A stretch of DNA of 9,416 nt from JASFRS01 sp050114795 (GCA_050114795.1 JASFRS010000092.1:1-9416), one strand, 5' to 3'; shown: positions 1-6,600, counted from the stretch's first letter. Notes: generated by a model not told the origin, from the sequence alone. Made by a program: numbers and translations.

Positions 1-126
<126 letters not shown>

Positions 127-137
127 GTTTAACGGCT

Positions 138-168
138 AAGGCCGGGTTCGATTATAACCCGGCCTTTT
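138..168 (+). terminator. Hairpin with short T run between tuf and rpsJ; probable terminator or attenuator
   Basis: A perfect 11-bp inverted repeat (138-148 pairs with 156-166, AAGGCCGGGTT with AACCCGGCCTT) closes a 7-nt loop. The stem end and the next bases make a run of four T (165-168). It starts 11 nt after the tuf stop and ends 5 nt before the purine-rich rpsJ ribosome binding site. The shape is that of an intrinsic terminator, but the T run is short, so partial readthrough into rpsJ is likely. I see no good promoter between the hairpin and rpsJ (only 19 nt remain). S10 transcription would therefore have to pass the hairpin or start upstream of it. It could also be an mRNA processing or stability element. 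Confidence 0.65.
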
Positions 169-187
169 CGCCTAAGAGGGTAAATCA

Positions 188-502
188 ATGGACGCGCAAA
201 ATATTCGCATCCGCCTTAAGGCCTTCGATTTCCGTGTGCTAGACCAGGCAACGGGCGAAATCGCCTCGACTGCCAAGCGCACCGGTGCACAGGTTCGCGG
301 CCCTATTCCGCTGCCGACCCGTATCGAACGCTTTACCGTTAACCGTTCCCCGCACGTAAACAAAAAGAGCCGGGAACAATTTGAGGTCCGTACGCACAAG
401 CGTCTGTTGGATATTATTGATCCAACACCTCAAACGGTTGATGCGTTGATGAAATTGGATCTGTCGGCTGGTGTCGACGTAGAAATCAAACTGCAAGGGT
501 GA
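188..502 (+). CDS. rpsJ: 30S ribosomal protein S10 (NusE)
   Basis: This 104-residue protein is the usual S10 length. S10 sits in the 30S head near the A site. As NusE it also binds NusB in antitermination and NusG in transcription-translation coupling. The core RTGAQVRGPIPLPTRIERFTV (about residues 31-51), the extended loop with NRSPHVNKKSREQFE (52-66) and RTHKRLLDI (68-76) match the family. Val57 in the loop corresponds to E. coli Val57, where changes lower tigecycline susceptibility; it is wild type here. The ATG follows AAGAGGG (174-180) with 7 nt between. It is the first gene of the S10 block and lies 61 nt after tuf, across the hairpin. Its N-terminus (MDAQNIRIRLKAFD) looks alphaproteobacterial. 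Confidence 0.99.
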   Translation: MDAQNIRIRLKAFDFRVLDQATGEIASTAKRTGAQVRGPIPLPTRIERFTVNRSPHVNKKSREQFEVRTHKRLLDIIDPTPQTVDALMKLDLSAGVDVEIKLQG

Positions 503-506
503 CCCC

Positions 507-1247
507 ATGCGTGCTGGATTAATCGGCAAAAAATTGGGTATGAGCCGCGTCTTTAAAGACGACGGGACCCATGTGCCAGTAACAGTTGTAGACGTGTCTG
601 GCTGCCAAGTGGTAGCACAGCGCACGCAAGAGAAAGATGGCTATTCTGCACTGCAGTTGGGCTTGGGCACGGCTAAGGTAAAGAATGTATCTAAAGCCAT
701 GCGTGGCCATTTCGCCAAAGCGGAAGTAGAGCCTAAACAACAGCTTGCAGAATTCCGTGTTGCGGATGATGCGCTCGTAGATGTGGGTGCAGAAATCAGC
801 GCTGACCATTTCGTTGAAGGGCAATATGTAGACGTTGCCGGAACGACGATTGGTAAAGGTTTTGCAGGTGGTATGAAACGGTGGAATTTTGGTGGCCTTC
901 GCGCTACTCACGGTGTCTCCATTTCTCACCGTAGCCACGGTTCAACCGGTCACTGTCAAGACCCAGGTAAGGTCTTTAAAGGCAAGAAAATGGCCGGTCA
1001 TATGGGTGATGCAACCATCACTCAACAGAACTTGGAAATTGTCGCAACGGACGCCGAGCGCGGTTTGTTGTTAATCAAAGGTTCGGTCCCCGGTTCCAAA
1101 GGGAGCTGGTTGCTGATTTCCGACGCTGTGAAACGCAGCCGTCCGGAAAACGCACCCTATCCTGCTGCTGTGAAAACGGCTGCGGCTGCGGATCAAGCTG
1201 TCACCGAAGCAGAGGCTGTTGAAGCCGCTGCTGATAGCGAGGAGTAA
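507..1247 (+). CDS. rplC: 50S ribosomal protein L3, with Ala/Glu-rich C-terminal tail
   Basis: L3 binds 23S rRNA early in assembly, and its central extension reaches toward the peptidyl transferase centre. The N-terminus (MRAGLIGKKLGMSRVF), FAGGMKRWNFGG, THGVSISHR and KVFKGKKMAGHMG are family hallmarks. Gln151, in the GHCQDPGK segment, corresponds to the glutamine methylated by PrmB in E. coli (Gln150). At 246 residues it is longer than E. coli L3 (209). The surplus is mostly a C-terminal tail from about residue 216, rich in Ala and Glu and ending DSEE. C-terminal extensions are common in alphaproteobacterial L3, but this one seems long. The gene starts 4 nt after rpsJ; its AAGGGTG (495-501) overlaps the rpsJ stop with a 5-nt spacer, suggesting coupling. 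Confidence 0.99.
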   Translation: MRAGLIGKKLGMSRVFKDDGTHVPVTVVDVSGCQVVAQRTQEKDGYSALQLGLGTAKVKNVSKAMRGHFAKAEVEPKQQLAEFRVADDALVDVGAEISADHFVEGQYVDVAGTTIGKGFAGGMKRWNFGGLRATHGVSISHRSHGSTGHCQDPGKVFKGKKMAGHMGDATITQQNLEIVATDAERGLLLIKGSVPGSKGSWLLISDAVKRSRPENAPYPAAVKTAAAADQAVTEAEAVEAAADSEE

Positions 1248-1253
1248 TCGTCC

Positions 1254-1874
1254 ATGAAGACGGACGTGAAAACCTTAGACGCGAAGAAAGCCGGTGAGAT
1301 CGATCTGAATGAAGGCGTGTTTGGCGTCGACGTTCGCAAAGATCTGCTCCACCGTGTGATCACTTGGCAGCTTGCCAAGCGTCGCGCCCCTTCTGTCCAC
1401 GTTAAAGGTCGTTCAGATGGGAGTCGCACGGGTGCAAAATGGGGTCGTCAAAAAGGCGGCGGACGTGCACGCCATGGTGACCGTAATGCACCGATCTTTG
1501 TTGGTGGTGGTAAAGCGCATGGTCCGGTTAAGCGGGATTATAGCTTCTCCTTGCCGAAGAAAGTGCGTGCCCTTGGGCTTCGTACAGCTTTGTCAGCGAA
1601 ACAAGCTGAAGGCAAATTGGTGATCTTGGATACTCTGGACACCAAAGATGCCAAAACACAGGCTGTTGAAGCGAAATTGGCGAAGCTCGGCATTTCCTCT
1701 GCCGTTTTCATCGACGGTGAAACGGTAAATGAGAACTTCAAGCGTGCAGCTTCAAACCTGCCCTTGATTGATGTTCTTCCCGCTGTAGGCGCGAATGTTT
1801 ATGACATCCTGCGCCGCGACACTCTGGTGTTGACTAAAGCAGCAGTAGAAACTCTGGAGGCGCGCCTGTCATGA
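1254..1874 (+). CDS. rplD: 50S ribosomal protein L4
   Basis: L4 is a primary 23S rRNA binder whose long loop helps line the nascent peptide exit tunnel. The 206-residue length is normal for the family. The tunnel loop is visible at about residues 43-95, with GAKWGRQKGGGRARHGDRNAP in it. Lys67 in the RQKGGGRAR motif aligns with E. coli Lys63, a macrolide-resistance position, and is wild type. The C-terminal part (VYDILRRDTLVLTKAAVETLEARL) is standard. The start follows GAGGAG (1239-1244), which runs up to the rplC stop codon, with a 9-nt spacer. The stop overlaps rplW by 4 nt (ATGA). In E. coli, L4 represses the S10 operon through a long rpsJ leader; no comparable leader fits here. Confidence 0.99.
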   Translation: MKTDVKTLDAKKAGEIDLNEGVFGVDVRKDLLHRVITWQLAKRRAPSVHVKGRSDGSRTGAKWGRQKGGGRARHGDRNAPIFVGGGKAHGPVKRDYSFSLPKKVRALGLRTALSAKQAEGKLVILDTLDTKDAKTQAVEAKLAKLGISSAVFIDGETVNENFKRAASNLPLIDVLPAVGANVYDILRRDTLVLTKAAVETLEARLS

Positions 1875-2164
1875 CTGATTTAAGGCATTATGACGTGATC
1901 GTTGGTCCGGTTATTACTGAAAAATCCACTATGGGTTCTGAAAATAACCAAGTGACGTTCAAAGTTGCACCAGGCGCGACGAAGCCCGACATCAAAGCCG
2001 CCGTTGAGGCGCTATTCGATGTCAAAGTCGAAAAAGTGAATACGCTAGTCCAAAAGGGCAAAGTAAAGCGCTTTCGCGGCATTAAAGGGCGTCGCTCCGA
2101 TGTTAAAAAAGCGGTGGTTACCTTGAAAGAAGGTTCATCCATCGACGTGACGACAGGGGTTTAA
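1871..2164 (+). CDS. rplW: 50S ribosomal protein L23
   Basis: L23 lies at the exit of the peptide tunnel and is the docking site for trigger factor and the signal recognition particle. The 97 residues carry the expected VITEKST segment (14-20); Glu17 corresponds to E. coli Glu18, the main trigger factor contact. The loop and basic segment VQKGKVKRFRGIKGRRSD (60-77) and the final strand KKAVVTLKEG are typical. The ATG overlaps the rplD stop as ATGA, and TGGAGG (1855-1860) inside rplD is its ribosome binding site. This arrangement favours translational coupling of L4 and L23. Confidence 0.99.
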   Translation: MTDLRHYDVIVGPVITEKSTMGSENNQVTFKVAPGATKPDIKAAVEALFDVKVEKVNTLVQKGKVKRFRGIKGRRSDVKKAVVTLKEGSSIDVTTGV

Positions 2165-2167
2165 TCC

Positions 2168-3001
2168 ATGGCGCTCAAGCAATATAACGCAACAAGCCCT
2201 GGCCGCCGCGGCCTGGTGTTGGTTGATCGCTCCGATCTCCACAAGGGCAAGCCGGTCAAATCTTTGACCCAAGGCCTGTCCAAATCTGGTGGTCGGAATA
2301 ACCAAGGCCGTATTGCGGTTCGCTCTCGTGGTGGCGGGCACAAGCGCACCTATCGCATGATCGACTTCAAACGTCGGAAATGGGATGTGATGGGAACGGT
2401 AGAACGTTTGGAATATGATCCCAACCGGACTGCGTTCATCGCTTTGGTTAAATATGACGATGGTGAACAGGCTTATATCCTGGCGCCCCAACGTTTGGCG
2501 ACTGGCGACAAAGTTGTGGCCGGTGCCCGCGTTGACGTGAAACCCGGCAATGCAATGCCGCTGTCTGCAATGCCCATTGGAACAATTGTTCACAATGTGG
2601 AGTTGAAGCCTGGTAAGGGCGGTCAGATCGCGCGTTCTGCAGGGACATATGTCCAATTGGTTGGTCGTGACCGCGGCTTGGCCATTTTGAGACTGTCTTC
2701 CGGCGAACAACGTTATGTTCGTGCGGAGTGCATGGCAACGGTTGGTGCGGTGTCCAATCCGGATAACCAAAACCAGCATTTGGCGAAAGCTGGTCGTGCG
2801 CGTTGGTTGGGCCGTCGTCCAAGTGTTCGTGGTGTGGCTATGAACCCGATTGATCACCCTCATGGTGGTGGTGAAGGTCGTACCTCTGGTGGTCGCCATC
2901 CGGTGACGCCGTGGGGTTTCCCGACCAAGGGTAAGAAGACACGCTCTAATAAGAAGACCGATAAGATGATCTTACGGTCTCGTCATATGAAGAAGAAATA
3001 A
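2168..3001 (+). CDS. rplB: 50S ribosomal protein L2
   Basis: L2 is among the most conserved ribosomal proteins. It helps join the subunits and supports peptidyl transferase function. The 277-residue length is normal (273 in E. coli). The N-terminal segment includes GRNNQGRIAVRSRGGGHKRTYR (about 39-60). An OB-like and SH3-like core follows. The C-terminus holds the invariant MNPIDHPHGGGEGR; its first histidine, His230, corresponds to the functionally important E. coli His229. The basic tail KTRSNKKTDKMILRSRHMKKK ends the protein. The gene begins 3 nt after rplW, with AGGGGT (2155-2160) as the likely ribosome binding site. A long antisense reading frame opposite this gene is taken to be a shadow. 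Confidence 0.99.
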   Translation: MALKQYNATSPGRRGLVLVDRSDLHKGKPVKSLTQGLSKSGGRNNQGRIAVRSRGGGHKRTYRMIDFKRRKWDVMGTVERLEYDPNRTAFIALVKYDDGEQAYILAPQRLATGDKVVAGARVDVKPGNAMPLSAMPIGTIVHNVELKPGKGGQIARSAGTYVQLVGRDRGLAILRLSSGEQRYVRAECMATVGAVSNPDNQNQHLAKAGRARWLGRRPSVRGVAMNPIDHPHGGGEGRTSGGRHPVTPWGFPTKGKKTRSNKKTDKMILRSRHMKKK

Positions 3002-3012
3002 GGAACGACCCG

Positions 3013-3291
3013 ATGGCGCGTTCGGTATGGAAAGGTCCGTTTGTTGATCTTCATCTGCTTAAGAAAGCAGAAGAGATGCAGGACAATACGAAAAAGCAGC
3101 CCATTAAAACATGGTCTCGGCGGTCTACGATTCTGCCGCAGTTCGTGGGGCTGACCTTCAACGTTTATAACGGCAAGAAATTTGTGCCTGTGTATGTGAG
3201 CGACGATATGGTCGGTCAAAAACTGGGCGAATTCGCACCGACCCGCACCTATTGGGGTCATGCTGCGGATAAAAAGGCGAAGAGAAAATAG
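3013..3291 (+). CDS. rpsS: 30S ribosomal protein S19
   Basis: S19 sits in the 30S head, forms a complex with S13 and contacts the A-site finger and tRNA region. Its length of 92 residues equals that of E. coli S19. The N-terminus (MARSVWKGPFVDLHLLKK) and the signature from YNGKKFVPVYVSDDMVG to KLGEFAPTR (52-78) are clear. The C-terminus is basic. The ribosome binding site TAAGGA (2999-3004) overlaps the rplB stop codon with an 8-nt spacer. Only 2 nt separate it from rplV. Confidence 0.99.
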   Translation: MARSVWKGPFVDLHLLKKAEEMQDNTKKQPIKTWSRRSTILPQFVGLTFNVYNGKKFVPVYVSDDMVGQKLGEFAPTRTYWGHAADKKAKRK

Positions 3292-3293
3292 TC

Positions 3294-3674
3294 ATGGCGA
3301 AGAAAAGCAACCCTCGCCGCGTGGCGGAAAACGAAGCCTTTGCCGTTGGACGGATGATCCGCGGCAGTGCGCGGAAGTTGAATTTGGTGGCTGGCCTGAT
3401 TCGCGGTCAGAAAGTTGAGAAGGCATTGTCCGACCTGACTTTCTCCAAGAAGCGTATGGCTGGCGATGTAAAGCGGGTTCTTGAATCAGCGATTGCAAAT
3501 GCCGAGAACAACCACAGCTTGGATGTGGATAGTCTTGTCATTGCCGAAGCAAGCGTTGGCAAGTCCCTGGTAATGAAGCGGTTTCATGCCCGTGCGCGTG
3601 GCCGGGCTTCACGGATTGAAAAGCCGTTTAGCCGGATCCGCATTGTAGTTCGCGAAGTTCAGGAGAACGCATAA
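3294..3674 (+). CDS. rplV: 50S ribosomal protein L22
   Basis: L22 contacts all 23S rRNA domains, and its beta hairpin forms part of the exit tunnel constriction together with L4. The 126 residues include a longer N-terminus than the 110-residue E. coli protein, as is usual in Alphaproteobacteria. The hairpin region (about 88-110) includes Met94-Lys95-Arg96, the tripeptide whose deletion causes macrolide resistance in E. coli, and it is intact. The GRASRIEKPFSRIRIVV end is canonical. Its upstream Shine-Dalgarno is weak (AAGGCGA at 3274-3280 is far, GAGA at 3282-3285 is short), so it may rely on coupling to rpsS, 2 nt upstream. The TAA overlaps the rpsC ATG by one base (TAATG). Confidence 0.99.
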   Translation: MAKKSNPRRVAENEAFAVGRMIRGSARKLNLVAGLIRGQKVEKALSDLTFSKKRMAGDVKRVLESAIANAENNHSLDVDSLVIAEASVGKSLVMKRFHARARGRASRIEKPFSRIRIVVREVQENA

Positions 3675-4402
3675 TGGGTCAGAAGGTTTCACCTGTCGGC
3701 TTGCGTCTCGGCATTAACCGTACTTGGGATAGTCGGTGGTTTGCGGGTCGTGGAGAATATGGCAAGCTTCTACATGAAGATTTGGCCATCCGTAAACTGA
3801 TTGAAAAAGAAGTTCCGCAGGCAGCGATCGCACGTATCGTCGTAGAACGCCCTGCGAAAACAGCACGCGTCACGATTTACGCGGCACGCCCCGGTGTTCT
3901 GATCGGTAAAAAAGGTCAGGATATTGAAAAGCTACGCAAGAAAGTGGCGGCACTGACTGAAGCTGATGTTTCTTTGAACATTGTGGAAGTTCGTAAACCG
4001 GAAATCGATGCCAAACTGGTGGCTGAGAGTATTGCTCAGCAACTGGAACGTCGTGTGGCTTTCCGCCGCGCAATGAAACGTGCTGTGCAATCAGCAATGC
4101 GTATGGGTGCTCAAGGCATTCGTATTAATGCCGGTGGCCGTCTTGGCGGTGCTGAGATCGCCCGCGTCGAATGGTATCGCGAAGGTCGGGTGCCTCTTCA
4201 TACGCTTCGTGCGGATGTGGATTATGGCACAGCAGAAGCTTTAACCGCTTATGGCATTTGCGGCTTGAAAGTCTGGATTTTCAAAGGCGAGATCCTTGAG
4301 CATGATCCGATGGCTCAAGACAAACGCATGCAGGAAGCTCAAAGTGGAGGTCCTTCACGCGGTGGCCGCAATGATCGTAAAAATGAAGGTCGGGGGGCGT
4401 AA
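3674..4402 (+). CDS. rpsC: 30S ribosomal protein S3
   Basis: S3 lines the mRNA entry channel of the small subunit and, with S4 and S5, helps unwind mRNA. The order is an N-terminal segment (MGQKVSPVGLRLGI), a type II KH domain with GKKG at 78-81 inside GVLIGKKGQDI, and the C-terminal S3 domain (GIRINAGGRLGGAEIAR through LRADVDYGTAEA to GLKVWIFKGE). Arg131, Arg132 and Lys135 match the E. coli residues linked to ribosomal helicase activity. The 242 residues end in a Gly/Arg/Asn-rich tail. AGGAG (3661-3665) lies 8 nt before the ATG, which overlaps the rplV stop by one base. Confidence 0.99.
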   Translation: MGQKVSPVGLRLGINRTWDSRWFAGRGEYGKLLHEDLAIRKLIEKEVPQAAIARIVVERPAKTARVTIYAARPGVLIGKKGQDIEKLRKKVAALTEADVSLNIVEVRKPEIDAKLVAESIAQQLERRVAFRRAMKRAVQSAMRMGAQGIRINAGGRLGGAEIARVEWYREGRVPLHTLRADVDYGTAEALTAYGICGLKVWIFKGEILEHDPMAQDKRMQEAQSGGPSRGGRNDRKNEGRGA

Positions 4403-4405
4403 CCC

Positions 4406-4825
4406 ATGCTGCAGCCAAAGAGAACAAAATACCGGAAAGCTCATAAAGGCCGTATCCACGGCATAGCTTCTGGTGGAACAAAATTAAATTTCGGATCTTT
4501 TGGCTTGAAAGCCATGGAGCCAGAGCGTATTACAGCGCGCCAGATTGAAGCTGCACGTCGTGCCATGACACGGCATATGAAACGTGCGGGTAAGGTCTGG
4601 ATCCGGGTGTTCCCTGATGTACCTGTATCGTCCAAGCCTGCAGAGGTTCGGATGGGTAAAGGTAAGGGTGCTCCAGAATTTTGGGCTGCCCGGGTTAAAC
4701 CAGGTCGGATCTTATTCGAAATTGATGGTGTGAATGAGGAAACAGCGCGCGGCGCTTTCGAACGTGCAGCGGCAAAACTCCCCATTCGGACTAAATTCGT
4801 TCAACGCCTTGGCGAAGGTTTGTAA
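4406..4825 (+). CDS. rplP: 50S ribosomal protein L16
   Basis: L16 helps position tRNA at the A site and is added late in 50S assembly. The 139 residues match the usual length (136 in E. coli). The MLQPKRTKYRKAHKGR start, the ARRAMTRHMKRAGKVWIRVFPD helix-strand (50-71) and the loop VRMGKGKGAPEFW (81-93) are hallmarks. Arg82 corresponds to E. coli Arg81, which is hydroxylated by the oxygenase YcfD/RoxA; whether this organism has such an enzyme cannot be seen here. The gene follows rpsC by 3 nt. The G run at 4392-4397 is only a moderate Shine-Dalgarno match, so coupling to rpsC is plausible. Confidence 0.99.
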   Translation: MLQPKRTKYRKAHKGRIHGIASGGTKLNFGSFGLKAMEPERITARQIEAARRAMTRHMKRAGKVWIRVFPDVPVSSKPAEVRMGKGKGAPEFWAARVKPGRILFEIDGVNEETARGAFERAAAKLPIRTKFVQRLGEGL

Positions 4826-4827
4826 GC

Positions 4828-4831
4828 GGAG
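4828..4831 (+). promoter_or_regulatory. Ribosome binding site deciding the rpmC start
   Basis: GGAG at 4828-4831 lies 8 nt before ATG 4840, an ideal spacing. An in-frame GTG at 4831 would overlap the GGAG itself, and GTG 4837 would be only 5 nt away. This supports ATG 4840 as the true start. Confidence 0.75.
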
Positions 4832-4839
4832 TGAATGTG

Positions 4840-5037
4840 ATGAAAGCTGCAGATCTCCGGACAAAAACGGATGATGAGTTGGGCACAATGTTGGCTCAGC
4901 TAAAAAAAGAGCAATTCAACCTGCGCTTCCAAAAGGCGACAGGTCAGTTGGAAAAAACAGACCGGGTTCGTGCGGTGCGTCGTGATATCGCCCGGGTTAA
5001 AACGCTGATGGCCGAACGCGGCCAAGCTGAAGCGTAA
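4840..5037 (+). CDS. rpmC: 50S ribosomal protein L29
   Basis: L29 is a small two-helix protein beside L23 at the exit tunnel, where it contributes to trigger factor and signal recognition particle docking. With the ATG at 4840 it has 65 residues, close to the E. coli length of 63, and begins MKAADLRTKTDDEL like its relatives. The family motif is in LKKEQFNLRFQKATGQLE (21-38), followed by the second helix RVRAVRRDIARVKTLMAER (42-60). The frame stays open upstream to GTG 4831, which would add MNV, but that codon overlaps the Shine-Dalgarno. The gene lies 14 nt after rplP and 17 nt before rpsQ. Confidence 0.97.
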   Translation: MKAADLRTKTDDELGTMLAQLKKEQFNLRFQKATGQLEKTDRVRAVRRDIARVKTLMAERGQAEA

Positions 5038-5054
5038 AGCTGAGGGATAAGGCA

Positions 5055-5291
5055 ATGCCTAAACGACTTCTGCAAGGGACGGTGGTCTCAGACAAAACGG
5101 ACAAGACGGTAACCGTCTTGGTCGAACGTCGCTTCAAACACCCACTTTATGGGAAAATTGTGCGTCGTTCTAAACGTTTTCATGCACATGATGAAGCCAA
5201 TGCTTATGCATCAGGCGACATCGTAAAAATTGAAGAATGCAGCCCGATTTCGAAAACGAAAACGTGGCGTGTGGTGGAAAAGGTATCCTGA
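5055..5291 (+). CDS. rpsQ: 30S ribosomal protein S17
   Basis: S17 is a primary 16S rRNA binder with an OB fold, important for early assembly of the 30S body. The 78 residues show MPKRLLQGTVVSDKTDKTVTV at the N-terminus, the RFKHPLYGKIVRRSKRFHAHD loop (26-46) and the signature KIEECSPISKTKTWRVV (58-74). GAGGG (5042-5046) lies 8 nt before the ATG. It is the last gene of the S10 operon in E. coli. Here a 41-nt gap with no convincing terminator leads to rplN, so the S10 and spc genes are probably on one transcript. Confidence 0.99.
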   Translation: MPKRLLQGTVVSDKTDKTVTVLVERRFKHPLYGKIVRRSKRFHAHDEANAYASGDIVKIEECSPISKTKTWRVVEKVS

Positions 5292-5332
5292 TCCGTTACG
5301 GACAGGAGCGATTTGGTAGAAGGACCTAATCC

Positions 5333-5701
5333 ATGATCCAGATGCAAACGAACCTGGATGTCGCCGATAACTCGGGCGCACGCAGGGTGCAGTGCATCAA
5401 GGTGCTGGGTGGCTCAAAGCGGAAAACAGCAGGCATCGGTGATGTCATTGTTGTCTCCGTGAAAGACGCCATTCCGCGTGGCCGTGTGAAAAAAGGCGAC
5501 GTGCACCGTGCTGTTATTGTACGCACAGCGAAAGACATTCGCCGTCCTGATGGCACAGTGATCCGCTTTGATCGCAATGCTGCGGTATTGATCAACAAAA
5601 GTGAAGAGCCCATTGGCACACGGATCTTTGGCCCGGTAGCACGTGAATTACGTGCGAAAAAGCACATGAAGATCATCAGCCTGGCGCCAGAGGTGTTGTA
5701 A
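5333..5701 (+). CDS. rplN: 50S ribosomal protein L14
   Basis: L14 lies at the subunit interface, takes part in bridge B8 and is the target of the silencing factor RsfS. The 122 residues are almost the E. coli length (123). MIQMQTNLDVADNSGARRV (1-19), KDAIPRGRVKKGDV (44-57) and the segment RRPDGTVIRFDRNAAVLI (70-87) are canonical, and RIFGPVARELR (97-107) follows. GAAGGA (5319-5324) lies 8 nt before the ATG. A second GGAG (5305-5308) further up seems too distant to matter. The TAA overlaps the rplX start (TAATG). In E. coli this is the first gene of the spc operon. Confidence 0.99.
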   Translation: MIQMQTNLDVADNSGARRVQCIKVLGGSKRKTAGIGDVIVVSVKDAIPRGRVKKGDVHRAVIVRTAKDIRRPDGTVIRFDRNAAVLINKSEEPIGTRIFGPVARELRAKKHMKIISLAPEVL

Positions 5702-6024
5702 TGGCTACGAAGTTTAAGATCAAAAAAGGCGATAAGGTTATTGTTATCGCCGGCCGCGACAAAGGCAAAAAGGGTGAAGTCGTTGAGATGATCCCGGCGG
5801 AAAACCGTGCCAAAGTCTCCGGTGTAAATTTGGTGAAGCGTCATCGCAAGCCAACCCAGCAAAGTCCGGGTGGTATTGATACGATCGAAGCGCCGATCCA
5901 TGTGTCGAATTTGGCGATTGAAGACCCGAAAACAGGCAAAGCAAGCCGTGTTGGGTTCAAGAAACTGGACGATGGTAAAAAAGTCCGTTTCGCCAAAGCT
6001 TCAGGAGAAGTGATTGATGGCTAA
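5701..6024 (+). CDS. rplX: 50S ribosomal protein L24
   Basis: L24 is an assembly-initiating 50S protein near the tunnel exit. The N-terminal KOW motif is visible in IKKGDKVIVIAGRDKGKKGEV (7-27), followed by the conserved VSGVNLVKRHRKP segment (39-51). The 107 residues are close to the usual 104. GIDTIEAPIHVSN and the GEVIDG end look alphaproteobacterial. AGAGGTG (5689-5695) inside rplN is the probable ribosome binding site, and the ATG shares one base with the rplN stop. The 3' end overlaps rplE by 8 nt. Confidence 0.99.
   Translation: MATKFKIKKGDKVIVIAGRDKGKKGEVVEMIPAENRAKVSGVNLVKRHRKPTQQSPGGIDTIEAPIHVSNLAIEDPKTGKASRVGFKKLDDGKKVRFAKASGEVIDG
6003..6007 (+). promoter_or_regulatory. Ribosome binding site of rplE, inside the rplX coding end
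   Basis: AGGAG at 6003-6007 lies within the last codons of rplX and 9 nt before ATG 6017. It favours the ATG over the in-frame TTG at 6014, which would be only 6 nt away and would add a second methionine. Confidence 0.8.
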
Positions 6025-6577
6025 GGAACAATCCTATATGCCGCGCCTGAAGACTTTCTATGAGTCCACGGTACGCGATCAGCTGAAGGAAAAATTCGGT
6101 TATAAAAACCCGATGGAAGTTCCGAAGCTGGAAAAGATCGTCATCAACATGGGTGTCGGTGAAGCTGTTCAAGATAAAAAACGTCTGGAAGCTGCTGTTG
6201 CTGACATGACTGCTATTGCTGGTCAGAAGCCCGTTGTTACACGCGCTAAGAAGTCTATCGCCGGTTTTAAACTGCGCGAAGGTATGCCGATTGGTGCGAA
6301 AGTGACACTGCGTCAAGCCCAGATGTATGAATTTCTGGATCGTTTGATCACAGTTGCACTGCCGCGCGTTCGTGACTTCCGTGGCGTGAATCCGAAGAGC
6401 TTTGATGGTCGTGGTAATTATGCCATGGGCCTGAAAGAACAACTGGTGTTCCCGGAAATCAATTACGATCAAATTGATAAAGTCCGGGGTATGGACATCA
6501 TTATCTGCACAACGGCCAAGAGCGATGATGAAGCACGCGAATTACTGCGCGCCTTCAGCATGCCCTTCCGGTCATAA
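6017..6577 (+). CDS. rplE: 50S ribosomal protein L5
   Basis: L5 binds 5S rRNA with L18 and forms part of the central protuberance, where it contacts the P-site tRNA and S13 in the small subunit. With ATG 6017 it has 186 residues (179 in E. coli). The characteristic VPKLEKIVINMGVGEA (35-50), QKPVVTRAKKSIAGFKLREG (70-89) and GRGNYAMGLKEQLVFPEI (131-148) are present, and the end LLRAFSMPF is standard. An in-frame TTG at 6014 is possible but poorly spaced from the AGGAG. The gene overlaps rplX by 8 nt, suggesting coupling. In E. coli, S8 represses translation at the start of this gene; I could not identify that RNA site here. Confidence 0.98.
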   Translation: MAKEQSYMPRLKTFYESTVRDQLKEKFGYKNPMEVPKLEKIVINMGVGEAVQDKKRLEAAVADMTAIAGQKPVVTRAKKSIAGFKLREGMPIGAKVTLRQAQMYEFLDRLITVALPRVRDFRGVNPKSFDGRGNYAMGLKEQLVFPEINYDQIDKVRGMDIIICTTAKSDDEARELLRAFSMPFRS

Positions 6578-6600
6578 GCTGCTAGTTGGAGATCTGAAAA

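Noticed and set aside
2135..2899. A 254-residue open frame on the minus strand opposite rplB
   Set aside because: It lies wholly antisense to the highly conserved L2 gene, and its composition (rich in Thr, Arg, His, Asn) is what the complement of rplB codons gives. No family is recognisable.
5326..5901. A 191-residue open frame on the minus strand opposite rplN and rplX
   Set aside because: It spans two real genes and their junction in antisense and shows no recognisable domain; it is a shadow frame.
5957..6472. A 171-residue open frame on the minus strand opposite rplE
   Set aside because: It is antisense to the conserved L5 gene and has no recognisable domain.
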